Shown piece by piece: positions 22,947 to 34,215 of a DNA stretch of 64,000 nt. Source of the DNA: Cercophora sp. LCS_1 (Eukaryota; Ascomycota; Sordariomycetes; Sordariales; Lasiosphaeriaceae); NCBI GenBank assembly GCA_036250225.1, contig JAPZLL010000014.1, forward strand, positions 248,001-312,000, written 5' to 3'. The notes under the pieces are model-generated. The model saw only the letters and a program-made list of their open reading frames with translations. It was not told where the DNA came from and ran no database searches. Each line of letters opens with the position of its first letter. Positions within the stretch are counted from its first letter, which is position 1. The translations under genes and the position numbers were made by a program.

Positions 22947-23977
22947 TGTGTGGTTTGGAAGCGAAATTCAAAGGTGACTTCTTTTTCGCTCAAGCAACGA
23001 CATGCAAGAATGGCGAGCGGTGATTTGGGTGCTGTTGCGAGTACCGGGTTGGGTTGCACTCGAACCGCGATCTCTTGGATGGTGCTCTGGAAGACGCGAC
23101 GAACCCTGGCAGAACGCGGTTGCCAGAATTTCGGGTTAAAGAGGTTCAGTGGCGCGTTCAACGTTAAAAGGCTACACCTTTTTCACTAAAAACAAGCTCC
23201 TCAACGGAAGAGGGTTAGGGTTATGCTCATGGCGGCAGGAGAAAATGTTTTGGCGGGACCATCAGTTCTGCTAGGGCCTACAGTGCGCTGCATTCGCAAG
23301 CTTTCCAATACATGCACCACTTAGAACAGTTGTGGCTCGGGAGTGCGCATTCACCTGAAAAGGATGCCCGCCCCAAACTGTCATCGAGGTTCATCGATGA
23401 CCCCACTCTCAAGGTGCTGCTCGTCCGCGCTGGGCGTGAAGTTCAGATCCTGAACTGTTGATATGGTGCCTCTCCTACTCTGATCTAACGTAGATATGGA
23501 AGGGCCACTAGACTAAGCTCAGGTTGCTCGCGATGTCGCTGAGTAGTGGTCGCTGCAGCTTACATCGCATTCCTACTGGGCCATCTTGCAGCTCGTGGTC
23601 CCACATCACCTCCCTTAGGTGGACGTCATAACACCCGATCACAAAATACACAACGTGGGATAACCAAGCAGAGATTTTGTTGATGCTCCTCCAATTTTCC
23701 TGGATGTCGCTCCCAAGTTATTCAAGACCCTACGACAGAACTATTTGCCTCGGTCAAACCCCAAGGGAGGTGCTGTGCGCCGCGGCGCTGAGTGTTCCCG
23801 AGATCCGGGAACTTCGGAAGCAAGCATCTTGAGTGTTGACAAACACCCTAACCAACCTTACCCTCCCCACAAATGTTGCCGGGAGATCGGTTGTTTTGCA
23901 CCTCTTGTTGTAAATCCGCTTGCCTCAGTTTACCCGTTGGCCACGCCTCCTGAACTTCAAACTCCTCTCTGGCCGCC
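22947..23977. other. Divergent intergenic region (RAD18 / unknown gene)
   Basis: Promoter region for RAD18 (-) and the 254-aa gene (+). ACGCGA, an MCB-like variant, occurs at about 23095. A frame opening at 23745 overlaps the next gene in another phase and is not supported. Confidence 0.55.
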
Positions 23978-24796
23978 ATGTCCGCCATTGGCTTCCCTTA
24001 CTTTTCAAGACGTGAGCCCAAATACGAAGACGACAATTTGTACACGGCCGAGGGCTCAAAATCATCGAATCGACGCAACAAAGTCCGTCATGCTATCAGG
24101 AGACTCACCAACCCGGGTGCTGCCCCACCTGCAAACCTCCTCGCCCCTGAAGCGCGGCCTTTTCGGTGGATGATCACATCACACTACTTGCCAGATGGGT
24201 ATCAAACTCAGAATCTACGGGAAAAGGCGCCGTGGTTCATCTTTCTCCGATGTCTCCTGGTTGACCTCCCAGGACAACTGAAGGATGGTCTTGGAACGGA
24301 GTCTTGGAGACATCATTTTGTGGAGCCCACGGGCGAGATCGAGTTTCTCACTCGCAAGGAGTTCAAGAACTACCCGTACCTCAAATGGGGGCGGCGTATG
24401 GTATTCTCGGAGCAAACCAGAGAGGAGCCTCGCTGGCTCACAGGCCAATGGCTTGTTATCGCTTACGTATGGAGCGAGAGCAGAGAGTGGCTGCGAGGTG
24501 TGGACGTTGCAAATCTCATATCGTTCAACAATGAAACGTGGTAAGCAGCGACTTGCAGCCACTGGTGAGCGTTGGGCTAACAGCGGTTGCCTAGTATCTT
24601 CGCCTCGGAGACAAACCCGGATTTCAAGATCTTTTACCAGCTTGAACGGATCCCAGGGGTCGAGGAGCCCGTGGTCACACTTTTCTCTCCTCCCGGCCGC
24701 GAAATCCCGCCCGGAGCGCCCGTACCGGAAAGGCTGGAGGAGCTGAGCTGTCTGATGGGCAAAGAGGCGAGAGCTCTTTTGTATGATCCTTTCTGA
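23978..24796 (+). CDS. Conserved-looking protein of unknown function, 254 aa
   Basis: Two exons: 23978-24540 and 24595-24796, with an intron GTAAGC...TTGGGCTAAC...CCTAG, and the frame closes. The product is rich in Trp and basic residues (WMITSHYLPDGYQTQNLR, WFIFLRCLLVDLPGQLKDG, YPYLKWGRRMVF, WLVIAYVWSESREW). It has no signal peptide or clear membrane helix. The clean splice and the non-random composition support a real gene. I do not recognise a domain. The C-terminus is an E/P-rich segment ending LLYDPF. Confidence 0.7.
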
Positions 24797-25564
24797 AGAG
24801 CCGGACGGCAAGGCGCCAAAAGAGTGGGCCGCCACAACGGCTGGCTTGACATCGCTCCCGCCCCGGCGCGGAAGCGGCGTTTCATGGCGGTCCAGGGTGT
24901 TGCCCCAAAGCGGGGAAAGACAAAGCACCCGGAACTTCAAGAAAAAAGAGCCCCCTCGGCCATGATTTCTCACCGCTTCAGTCTGTCCAGCTGATCTGAG
25001 CTGAACTCAGTGGGGACAAATTAAATCAGCGGGAAAAAATGCCAGTTCGATCCAGTGGGTAGAGCGACCAGCCTGAAGGAGCGTAATGTCCTCAAGACGC
25101 GGTTTGATGTCGAAAAAAATCAGAGGAAGCAATATCAGAGTATACCCTCACAACGAGAAGCCAAACATCCGTAAATACCGTGTAAGATTTCGGAGGAATC
25201 GCGTGAAATGAAGGTTGGTGCAACACAAGTTGTGATGCCCCCGCACGTGAACTGGTGTTTGGGCCTGTGCCAGTGCCCCACTCAGGGAGCCCAGGCCAGA
25301 CCTTTCCACTTTTGGAGTGAATCAAAACAATGCCTAACCACATCAAGGTCCCACGCTCAAGGGCACCCACAACCTCGCACACCGAAGACGCCCGCCAACT
25401 TTGAACTCCAGACTTTCGCTTCCTCAACCGACTGCCTCGGCGATTCTCTGGACGACTTCAAGCGCGATCGATGTGCATTTGACAAGGTGCATCGAGCTTC
25501 TCTCAATTGTTTACTTCTCGTTTCGTATTCTGGATTTTCAGCGCGTCGAGTTAACAACGACAAA
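24797..25564. other. Intergenic region upstream of INCENP
   Basis: 3' flank of the 254-aa gene and the INCENP promoter/leader. No coding sequence is supported. Confidence 0.6.
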
Positions 25565-28500
25565 ATGGCGATGCGACGTGGGCCGCCCATGGCCGTGGGG
25601 TCATCGGCGTGGATTGCGGAGGAACGAAACACAGCATTGGATATGGCACGGTCAGAGATCGACGAGTTTTCGTTTGCTGCGCGCAACGAAATGGAGTGGT
25701 TGAACGAGCACATGGCCGAGATCTTTTCCGAGAACCAAATGTGCGCGTCACAGCTATGGACACCTTTGGACGCGAGCTGACGGAAAACAGGAATGTTGTA
25801 GAACTGTTCAAAACACCGGGGAAACTACGCGGCAAGACTCCACGGACCGCAAGGAAAGCTAATGCCGCTGAGGTTCGCGTGGTAAGAGACCGCGTCAAGG
25901 AGCCGTGATGACTGTCATTTACTGACCAATCCCAGCCTCTGTCGGATGTTTTCTCCTCAACCCCGAAAGGCGCTGCCAATCCGTTTATGATGTCCCTTGA
26001 GCAAGCACGAACGCCGAAGATTAGAGTGGCCGAGGACAGGTCCGAGCCATCGGTTTCCCGCCCAACAAGTCCGGCAAAAGCAAACCTCACATCAACAAAG
26101 CCCGTCGCGCCAGCAGTCCCCAAGCCCACATCGTTCGCCGACTCAGGCTATCACGGCAGTCAAACCCAGGAGACAGTGGATATCGACATGCTGGACCAGG
26201 ACGTCGACATGTTAATAGAGCAAAATTCGCAGCGCGGTGTGGACATTACAGATTTTGCGACGCAGCCCAGGCCATTACCCGAGCTGCCTAGCCCCACCAC
26301 TGCTTCTGCCGCCGAAGAGACTTTCGAGTCTGCAAGGGAAGAGCCAACACGAACTGCCTACGTGACCGCCAAGGTTGCTGCGCAACCGTCGCCGCCTGCC
26401 CCAGGCCCTCTTAGCAGCCCTGTTCTCGCGAGAGCACCTTCGCCCGCTCTTTCACACAGGTCGCCACGATCGCCTTCCCCGAGGAAAAATGCGAGCCCGA
26501 CGAGAACCTCGCCGATTAAGTCCTCCCCCTTGAAGCAGGTTCAAACGGGGCAGCCCAAGGGATTCCCCCAGCCTGTCAAGGAGCTGGACGACGCGATCAA
26601 CGTTCATGAGGACGATGATATCCGCTCACCTTCGGACGGGTCAAGCCCGATTCGCCCAGTCATTCGAAGCAGCTTGAATTTTGCCTCGCTCCCAGCTCGG
26701 GAGCCGCGACAGAGCTACTACAACCGCCATCCTGGCGACCGACACACCGGTGGTAAGAGCCTCGGCGGCGGGGTTAGGCAAGAATTGGCCGATGAAGATG
26801 AGGATGACGAGATGGACGTGGATGAGCCGGAGGCCGCGAAAGAGGAGGTTACCATGAAGGTGAATGCACACAGCAAGTCTTACACGCAAAGGTTGCAGGA
26901 CCGCATCAGTATGCTTGGAGCGCAATCTGCTGCCCCGAGACCATCGAAATCGATCGCAACTCTCCTTCCCAGTCAGCAGCCCGCCCCGATACAGCCGCAG
27001 CCCCCCAAGTCCCAACCGGCGCCAGAACCGAGGCCAGCATCTCCTGAGCCGAAGAAGTCTCTAGCCGCCCCGGGTGCTTTCCCCGAGGACGACGACGATG
27101 ACTGGATCGCTCCGCCGGCGACTGTCACAAAACCCACAGAACCAAGGCCTGCGATACCCCCGAAGAGTCATTCTTCAGACCTTGTGCAGCAACATACTCA
27201 GAGGGAAGCCGTTCGCTCTCCCGAAGTCGCCCGCCCTAAGAGCAGACCAGGATCGCCGAACAAGGCTCCCGCCGTTCCAGAGAGAAGCACCAGCACGCCA
27301 GGACATAAGAAGTCTGCCTCTGTTCCTCATCTGCCAACTATGCAGCCCTCCATCGACGACCTTGGCCTGAAAAAGACGGTCTCTGTCTCAAATCCAACGC
27401 TTGCCACCGTGTCAGAAGATGGTGCCAGCATCACGCCGTCCAAGGCGTCGAGAGGCTTTAGAACTAGTCCACTCAAGCAAGTCAAGGATAAGCTGTCCAG
27501 AATCCTTACAAACTCGAAGGTCCTCTTGGTTAGTAGCGCGGCCGTCAGTGCGGAAGGGAAGGCGTCTATTCTTTCGCCATCCACAACGCGCCTTGGCGTG
27601 CATCCTGGACCCTCTGTCGAGTCCTTCAGGACGGCTGAGAATGTTCTATATCCCGACCTGTCTCACCATGCCGGTCCAGCTTCTCGACCTGCCAGTCCTG
27701 TCCGTAAGAGGGCGACTCGCGCCTCAACTGAGCGAGAGAAGAAGGAAGCAAAGGAGGCAAAGTTGCTGGCCGAACAGATGGCGAAACTCGACAAGGCACG
27801 CGAGAAGGAAGCCGAGAAGGCCCGCGTCTTCAGCAAAGAGCAGGAGCAGCTTGCCGCTATGGAGAAGCGAGTGGCCGAAGAACGGCGCATGGCTGAGGAG
27901 AAACGCGCAGCCGAAGAGAGACGACAGGCTGAAGAGAAGCGGCTGGTTGAAGAAAGTCGACTCGCTGAGGAGAAGCGAATGGCTGAGGAGAGACGCATTG
28001 CCGAGGAGAAGCGGAAAGTTGAGCTGAGAGAGCAAGAACGAGCTGCCCGGTACCAGGCTCAGCAGCAGGAGCTCAAGACACCCGCACCCGGGCCGAAAAA
28101 GAGTGCTCCCGTTCCAAGCAGCCCACCCAAAGCTACAAGAACAAGCCCTAGGAAGACAAAGGGGCAGGCCGAGGCCGAGTCGAGGGCAGTCAACAACCTC
28201 TCGAGCGAGGATGATGTCGAGATGGCCGAGCCTACCACCACAATGCCGCCCCCCTCCGTTCCTCGGTCGGTGATGGCTTCAGCAAGCCGCCCCCAAGGGA
28301 TCAAGAGGCCCGTCAAGCCTACAAAGGAGCCGCTCGTGAAGACAAAGCTGGCTCCCACAGTTATTCGGGTGAACACCACCAGCTCGCAACAATCCCAGCT
28401 GCACACGTCCAACAACGCTCTCTCCGCCAATCTCGGGGAGACTTTGTCTCAGCCCTCCGCTCCTGCGAGGCAGTTGACCCACAAGTCCAGCCAACCAACA

Positions 28501-29748
28501 CTGCAGTCCAAGCAGTCGCTGGCGAGCCTGAAGAGTTCAGTCTCGTCCACTGGGCCCGGCCGTCCGCCCAAGTCGATCAGCATGGCGGCAAAGCGAAAAG
28601 AACAGGAGGAGCGAGAGGCGCAGCGGAAACGCGAGGCAAAACTTCAAACGGAACGCAAGCGGGCTGCTGACGAGGAGCGGAGACAAGAGGAGGCGCGGAG
28701 GCTTGAGGCTGAGAGGCGAAAGGAGGAGGAGCGGCAAGCCAAAAAGGCGGCACTGGAGAAGGCGAAGCGGACACCGGCGCCCCCACCGGCGGCGAGGATG
28801 CAAGAGTACAACCGGCCGGCTTCTAGACTCGCCCAGCCGATCCAGCAGGACAACCGTCCTGCAACGGGCAAGGCGGCCTCGAAGCGGCCGTTGCAGCAAG
28901 ACAACACCGACGAACTTTCCAGACCGCAGCCGCAGAGGAATATGGCCTCGTACCATCAGTCCAAGGAGGCCAAGCGGATGAGGATGAGTGAGGAGTTCGA
29001 TGAAGACTTCGACATGGCAGACTCGCAGCCGAGTGTCAAGAACCCTCCCATCCGTCCCTCTGCCGGACTTAAAAAGGTGAGCAATCCCGCAAACAATTCT
29101 GGAAGACACATTGACACTGACAAGGCACAGGATCCCAAATCAATGTTTAGCAGCGGCTATGCCAACGCCTCACAGAGCGGGAATTCCAACCTTCTCAAGG
29201 CGGCGGTTGCCGGCCAGCACAACAGTCAGCTCAAGGCGGGCAACCCGCTTGACATGGCACAGGTGTCCAAGGGGAACATCGTGTTTGCACCCAACCCGAA
29301 CGCGTCTGGACAGCCGCACAAGACACCGGCGCGGGCGGCACCGGTCAACAAGCATCTCAAGTCAGCAGCCAAGTCTTCGCCTCGGTTCCCCAACGGAGAG
29401 AACATTGAGTTGCCTGACATCAACACGGATGACGAGGACTCGGAGGATGATGATTCCAACATCGCTATTGCGCCGTGGGCTGATTCACCAGCCCTCAAGG
29501 CCGCCCTGGCAGCGCAGGAACTCCTCGACCCGATGCAAATTTTCGGCCCACCACGGCCCATCAATATGGAGGAGGTGTTCAACAAGAGCAAGGACCGCTT
29601 CCACAAGTTCAGGGCGCGCACCAGCAGCGCCAACTGGAGCGGAGCCGACCGGCTTACCGATGAGGACGTTAGGAAGGACTTGCAAGCGCGGGAGAAGATG
29701 CGGAAGGAGGGCGGATGGTCGTATGAGCTCAGTCGCGAGGTGGCCTAG
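25565..29748 (+). CDS. SLI15: INCENP / Sli15, chromosomal passenger complex scaffold
   Basis: Scaffold that binds and activates Aurora B (Ipl1). Exons: 25565-25740, 25791-25881 and 25936-29748 (introns GTGCGC...AACAG and GTAAGA...CCCAG), 1,359 aa as drawn. The N-terminal segment (MAMRRGPPMAV...NEHMAEIFSENQMNVVELF) fits the CEN helix that binds Survivin/Borealin. A long disordered, SP/TP-rich middle has many possible CDK sites. Two charged single-alpha-helix or coiled-coil stretches follow (about 684-794 and 970-1037). The IN-box (about 1268-1335) has DDEDSEDDDSNIAIAPWADS, the FGPPRP and INMEEVF elements, and RTSSANW, which carries the Ser-Ser phosphorylated by Aurora B. A 54-nt segment at 29077-29130 has perfect intron signals (GTGAGC...CACAG) but keeps the frame. 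If it is spliced, the protein is 1,341 aa. Confidence 0.9.
29077..29130 (+). other. Probable in-frame 54-nt intron in INCENP
   Basis: GTGAGC donor, CACTGAC branch-like motif and GGCACAG acceptor; 54 nt is a multiple of three with no stop. Retention would add 18 residues just before the DPKSMFSSGY block. Confidence 0.6.
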
Positions 29749-31088
29749 ACATGAGCGGTATCTGGTTGTTTATCAACGGTCTAATGGAGTTTGTATCATA
29801 TACTTGGCTGGGTTACGGTTTGGCGTTCTGGATTTCAAGACAGGGTCGGCATGGGCAAGGCTGGAAGATTGATGACGGATTATACGATGGTGGAGTTTGA
29901 TTCGTAGGTCAGCATAGCGAATGTGGGGTGGGTTCATACCCTTGCTTGGGGGTCCGCAATGCTATCTCGATGCTGAACTTGTGGTTTTGATGTGGGGTTG
30001 CTGTGAATGTCACGATCGAGGTCCTGCCTGTCGAGGGCAAGGCCGAGACAGGATCACATGCAGCCTGACGTTATTGATGAGACAGGCACGGGATCCGTTT
30101 TCTCGGTACTTGGGGGGGTGGTGCCTGGCCTGTCCGACACCAAGAGAAATCACGGGCCACGATGAGGTGAGCCAACAATGTGGGGTGCAGTTTGTGGCTG
30201 TGAAGGGCGTGTGAGCTCGGCTTTCGACGGAGTTGATATCTTCGTGATGTTTTTGGTCGGGTTCTACTTTTCTGGTGGCTCTAAATGCTGGATACGCTTT
30301 GAGAAACCCGCTTCGAGATTAGAACACGAGCAGTTTGATCATAAACACCGGAGTTACTGCTTTGTCGTGTTTCGCCAGTCTGTTGTCAGTCTGTTTAGTC
30401 TTATCAAGCATCTTCAGCTTGAGTATCATTTGAGACCTTGCCGTCTTTTGTCACTGCAAAAAGCCTCCAAATTTTACACAACCTTGCTTGACAAGCCGCA
30501 TCGGTTCAATACCCCAGTGGAGGGCTGTCCCTTCAATGGTTTGGTATGAAGCGATAATCGGATGAAATGGTTGGTAATTTGGCGGGGCGCGACGTCATCA
30601 GGAACCCCGCCACAAGCCCGCGACATCAGGCAGTTGCCCTTGGCAGCTCGCGGCCCACTTTTTGTTGTTTTCTCCAACTGGCGACCCCAAATCCACCCAA
30701 CACCATTCACGAGCCACATGCAAGCCAGCCTTCGCTGACGGCACCCTCAGGCTCACTTGCGCCAATCCCGGAGCTCAAGACTGAGATTGGGTAGCGCACC
30801 AGTTTCTCACCACCCTTGTCACCACACCGGCCAAAGCTTGCCGACAAAGATTCTCTTCCTTCCATTAGTTGCAATCACAGCGAGAAGCTGCCTCTGGGTT
30901 CGATTTCGGTCCTTTGTGCGCGGCGCTCCACGAGGATCTGAGACAGCGCCTGCTTCTGGGGCTTGATCTTTTTTCTGTCGATTGGAGCTGATACCTATTC
31001 CCGCCCACAGCAACACTGGAATGACGAGTCTCGGCTAACTGTCAGCACCTGTTTCCTCGTTGTCGGTCGTCTTCTCCTCACCGTCACC
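29749..31088. other. Intergenic region between INCENP and the J-domain gene
   Basis: 3' flank of INCENP and the promoter/leader of the J-domain gene. The frame upstream of 31089 is open to 30963 but looks like leader sequence. No other gene is supported. Confidence 0.6.
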
Positions 31089-34046
31089 ATGGTGAAGCCC
31101 GACTACTCCCGCGATTACTACGCGGATCTTGAACTTTCCGGTACCGCAGATGCTGTCGAAGTCAAGAAGCAGTTCAAGAAGCTCGCACTCAAATACCACC
31201 CCGACCGAAATCCGGGCAAGGAAGACCAAGCGAAAGAGAAGTTCGTTGTCATCCAGACAGCCCACGAGATTTTGACCGACCCCGCCCTCAAGGCAAAGTA
31301 CGATGCCAACCGCAAGCGAACCTCATATCCCACCGCGTCTGGCGTGCGCGGCAACCCGTACCAGAATGTAGCGAAAGATGTTAATGATGTCTGGGGCGCG
31401 CCGCCCAAGCGAAAGCCAGCGCCCACGCGCCCGATGCCGACGCCGTATTCGAACTGGGGGGTACCGCAGCAGCCCAGGCCACAGCAGACCGATAGCCAGA
31501 GCAATCTTCGCGACCATTTGAGGGCCTGGGACCGGATGCGCACCTCGTCTAGCAGACAAACACCGACGCAAAGCGCCGCAAGCGCATCGACGCCGAATCC
31601 TCCCCCGCCCCCGCCGCGGACGGCATACCAGGCTCGACAGCAAGAGGCGTCGTTTGGAGCTAGCAAGAAGGCATATGCGCAACCGCAGCCGTCTCCAGTC
31701 GCGGACGAGCCGCCGGCAAAGAACCAGCATTATACCAACAGCCACAGCAGTAACATATTTGCAGCGGCGGCTAATGTCAAAAATCAACGGCCGGCATCCG
31801 CCCAGGTTGACCCTCTGAGCGAGCAGTTTAGTGAAACGTTCCTCGACAACAGACAGCGCACGCCGTACGCCTCACATGTCGGAGAGAAGCTGAATCCTTT
31901 TGAAGGTGCCACACCCACTCGCGCAAAGAGCGTGAGGGAGCAATGGCGACAGGCGCAGGAATCCGACGATGATACCCCGCCGCGCCCTCAACGCCAGCGA
32001 AGTGCCAGCGTCGATAGCTCAAAACAACAAACCAGCTCATACCCCAATCCTAACCTCAACTTCACATCCCAGGCCAGCGCTCGATACAGTCCTCGACCTG
32101 CTGATGTCCATGTTCCTGCTTTTGAGGACGTTCCGAACAGGAGTGCCCCCTACTCGGCAGGGACCGCATCAAACTGTGAGTTTTTACTGATATGGTCTTG
32201 CGAGTATCATCAACTAACCCTACCAGTGACTGGAAATGGTGGCGCCTCGCAGAAGACTGGGCCCAATGTGTATGGTCAACCATTCCCTAAGTGTCCCCTT
32301 CGCTCTGCGTCTTCTTTTCACTTTGGACCTTCGTATTGTTCGTTCCCGGATGCTCTTTTCCCGGATACTCAGATGCCATACGCGGCCGGGCGCGTGCGTT
32401 TGGGCAACTATGACGGTGACCACGAAATCCCGACCAAACGTCCACAGCGTGGCCACTGGGCTCGTGTCGAGTCGTATCCCGGTACTCATCCTGACCGTCC
32501 GCCCACGCCCGCATATCAGCAGCAAGATCATCCCAGTGCGCCTTTTAAGAAAAGGAAGTACGACTGCTCCGCGTCTCCCAGTGGAGAGCCCACGCCAGCG
32601 CGCTCGCCGAGCATGGGAGCCAACAAGGTCTCGGATATGAACAGCATGAACGTCTTTGAGCGGAATCTCGACGCTCAGATTCAAACCCTGCTGCGCAAAA
32701 GGCCGTCTCCTTACAAGGCAACTATGAAAGAGAAATACGAGGAGCATGGGGTCAAGACGCACGCTGACACGACTCATCACGGCAGCTTCGCAGTACCCGA
32801 CGACGATGATGACCATGTTCAGCCGAGCCCCGCAACCGCACACGCTCGATTCATGCGCAATAGCACCGATAACATCAATACAAGGTTTGTTGCCGAGGAA
32901 GCTCGCGAGAAATACGAATTCAGCGCAGGTGGAGTATCAGTCAATGATTCCATCAAGGATAAGCGCCCGAGAACCCGAGGTCGCCAATCCCCCCAGCGGC
33001 CGACCTTTGTACATTCGACGAGCGACTCCCCGTCGAGCGAGCCCCAGAAGGCACCGCAGAAGCCCTTCGTTTTTGATGCCGAGAACTACGGAATCGGCCC
33101 GGAGCACTTTGTTCCTCCGCCGCCCGCCAGACAGGCGACTTCCTCCCCCACGCGCCACAGTGGCCGGACTAAGAAGCCCAAGCCTGTGAAGATGACTGCG
33201 GGAACGGCCGGTATGGTAGATGATGAGGAGACTAGCGGCGAGGAGAAATTGCGGCCGACTCCGACGGAGCCGAACACGAATGGCGCACCTAGCCCGATGG
33301 CCATGGACATTGACTCGCCTCCCCCAGGACCTACCATCCCTCCGCCGCCAGCCGGCGCCCGTAGCGTCAACGTTGAGCCTTCCAAGCCCGAGTGGCGCGC
33401 TGGAGACCGCAACAACGGTACCAAGCCAGAGGTTAGACTCGGAAACGGCATCAACGTTCCCAAGCCGCCTGCCAAGCCCACTGGGTCAGAAGACATTGAC
33501 GACTTCTCGCGTCCCATGTTCTCCGAGTTCAAAAACACCGAACCCTTTGCGCCCAAGACGTTTGGCCTCGGCACCTGGAACGACCTCAAAACCACGCTTC
33601 CCTTTGAATCCAAAGCGTCCTCCAAGCTCCCTCTAGACTCGGAGAAGTCCAAGCACAACGCTGTCCCCGTGGACTTTCCCCATGCTCCCATCTGTCCGCG
33701 TCCCCCGCCCGCGCTTGCGATTAAGGATCTCAAGCCAAGCATTCCTTCGTGGGTCGCTTACGTCGGGGAGTTTGAGCGCTACCTCCAGGGTTGGGCGGCC
33801 TTTGAGAAGCGCATCGCCGAGCACTTTGTTGCGAGACAGCGAGCCGGTGAGGAGAAGGGTGACAAGCGCTTTGCCTTTATCAACACCCGCGGAGATGCTG
33901 GCATTCAACAGTATGTGCGCGACTTGGAGCAGGACAAGTACGTCAGGCAGAAGTGGATGGCTGCGTGCGAGGCCCATGAACTGCGGATGCGCGAGTTCAT
34001 CAAGCACCGCGAGAAGATGAAGGCCGTCGTGGAGGCAGCCTCATAA
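31089..34046 (+). CDS. Large J-domain (Hsp40, type III) protein
   Basis: Two exons: 31089-32175 and 32227-34046. The 51-nt intron (GTGAGT...CTAACC...ACCAG) is in frame and stop-free but has strong signals. Spliced product 968 aa. The N-terminal J domain (about residues 8-75) has the HPD triad at 37-39, so it should stimulate an Hsp70 ATPase. There is no Gly/Phe-rich or cysteine-rich DnaJ zinc domain. The middle is long, disordered and Pro/Ser-rich. The C-terminus (from about IPSWVAYVGEFERYLQGW to EFIKHREKMKAVVEAAS) is a conserved helical block of unknown role. I chose ATG 31089 because MVKPDYSRDYYADLEL is the usual J-domain opening and the upstream 42 codons look like leader. Partner and location are unknown. 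Confidence 0.85.
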   Translation: MVKPDYSRDYYADLELSGTADAVEVKKQFKKLALKYHPDRNPGKEDQAKEKFVVIQTAHEILTDPALKAKYDANRKRTSYPTASGVRGNPYQNVAKDVNDVWGAPPKRKPAPTRPMPTPYSNWGVPQQPRPQQTDSQSNLRDHLRAWDRMRTSSSRQTPTQSAASASTPNPPPPPPRTAYQARQQEASFGASKKAYAQPQPSPVADEPPAKNQHYTNSHSSNIFAAAANVKNQRPASAQVDPLSEQFSETFLDNRQRTPYASHVGEKLNPFEGATPTRAKSVREQWRQAQESDDDTPPRPQRQRSASVDSSKQQTSSYPNPNLNFTSQASARYSPRPADVHVPAFEDVPNRSAPYSAGTASNCEFLLIWSCEYHQLTLPVTGNGGASQKTGPNVYGQPFPKCPLRSASSFHFGPSYCSFPDALFPDTQMPYAAGRVRLGNYDGDHEIPTKRPQRGHWARVESYPGTHPDRPPTPAYQQQDHPSAPFKKRKYDCSASPSGEPTPARSPSMGANKVSDMNSMNVFERNLDAQIQTLLRKRPSPYKATMKEKYEEHGVKTHADTTHHGSFAVPDDDDDHVQPSPATAHARFMRNSTDNINTRFVAEEAREKYEFSAGGVSVNDSIKDKRPRTRGRQSPQRPTFVHSTSDSPSSEPQKAPQKPFVFDAENYGIGPEHFVPPPPARQATSSPTRHSGRTKKPKPVKMTAGTAGMVDDEETSGEEKLRPTPTEPNTNGAPSPMAMDIDSPPPGPTIPPPPAGARSVNVEPSKPEWRAGDRNNGTKPEVRLGNGINVPKPPAKPTGSEDIDDFSRPMFSEFKNTEPFAPKTFGLGTWNDLKTTLPFESKASSKLPLDSEKSKHNAVPVDFPHAPICPRPPPALAIKDLKPSIPSWVAYVGEFERYLQGWAAFEKRIAEHFVARQRAGEEKGDKRFAFINTRGDAGIQQYVRDLEQDKYVRQKWMAACEAHELRMREFIKHREKMKAVVEAAS

Positions 34047-34215
34047 ATCAGGTGGAATAAGGCCATCAAGCACCACGAGAGAGGAAGGCTGTTGTGGAGG
34101 CAGCCTAATGAATCACTCAGAAGCTAATGGATGTGTGAGTTCATCAAGAACCGCCAGACGATGAAGGCAGCTGCGGAGGCAAGTCCGATGACTCAGGCGG
34201 AAGCTGATGGATGTG
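33990..34215 (+). repeat. Degenerate three-copy tandem duplication of the J-domain gene's 3' end
   Basis: The last coding segment (about 33990-34050, encoding EFIKHREKMKAVVEAAS) recurs downstream of the stop at about 34064-34132 and 34133-34215. Shared words are ATCAAG(C/A)ACC(G/A)C, GAGG(A)AGGC...GGAGGCAGCC/GGAGGCAAG, and CAGAAGCTAATGGATGTGTGA versus CGGAAGCTGATGGATGTGTGA. The third copy still translates as EFIKNRQTMKAAAEAS. The period is about 70-80 nt. Confidence 0.75.

Noticed and set aside
25041..25110. tRNA-like stretch (GTTCGATCC...GGGTAGAGC)
   Set aside because: The order of the box elements is reversed relative to a tRNA and no cloverleaf can be drawn.
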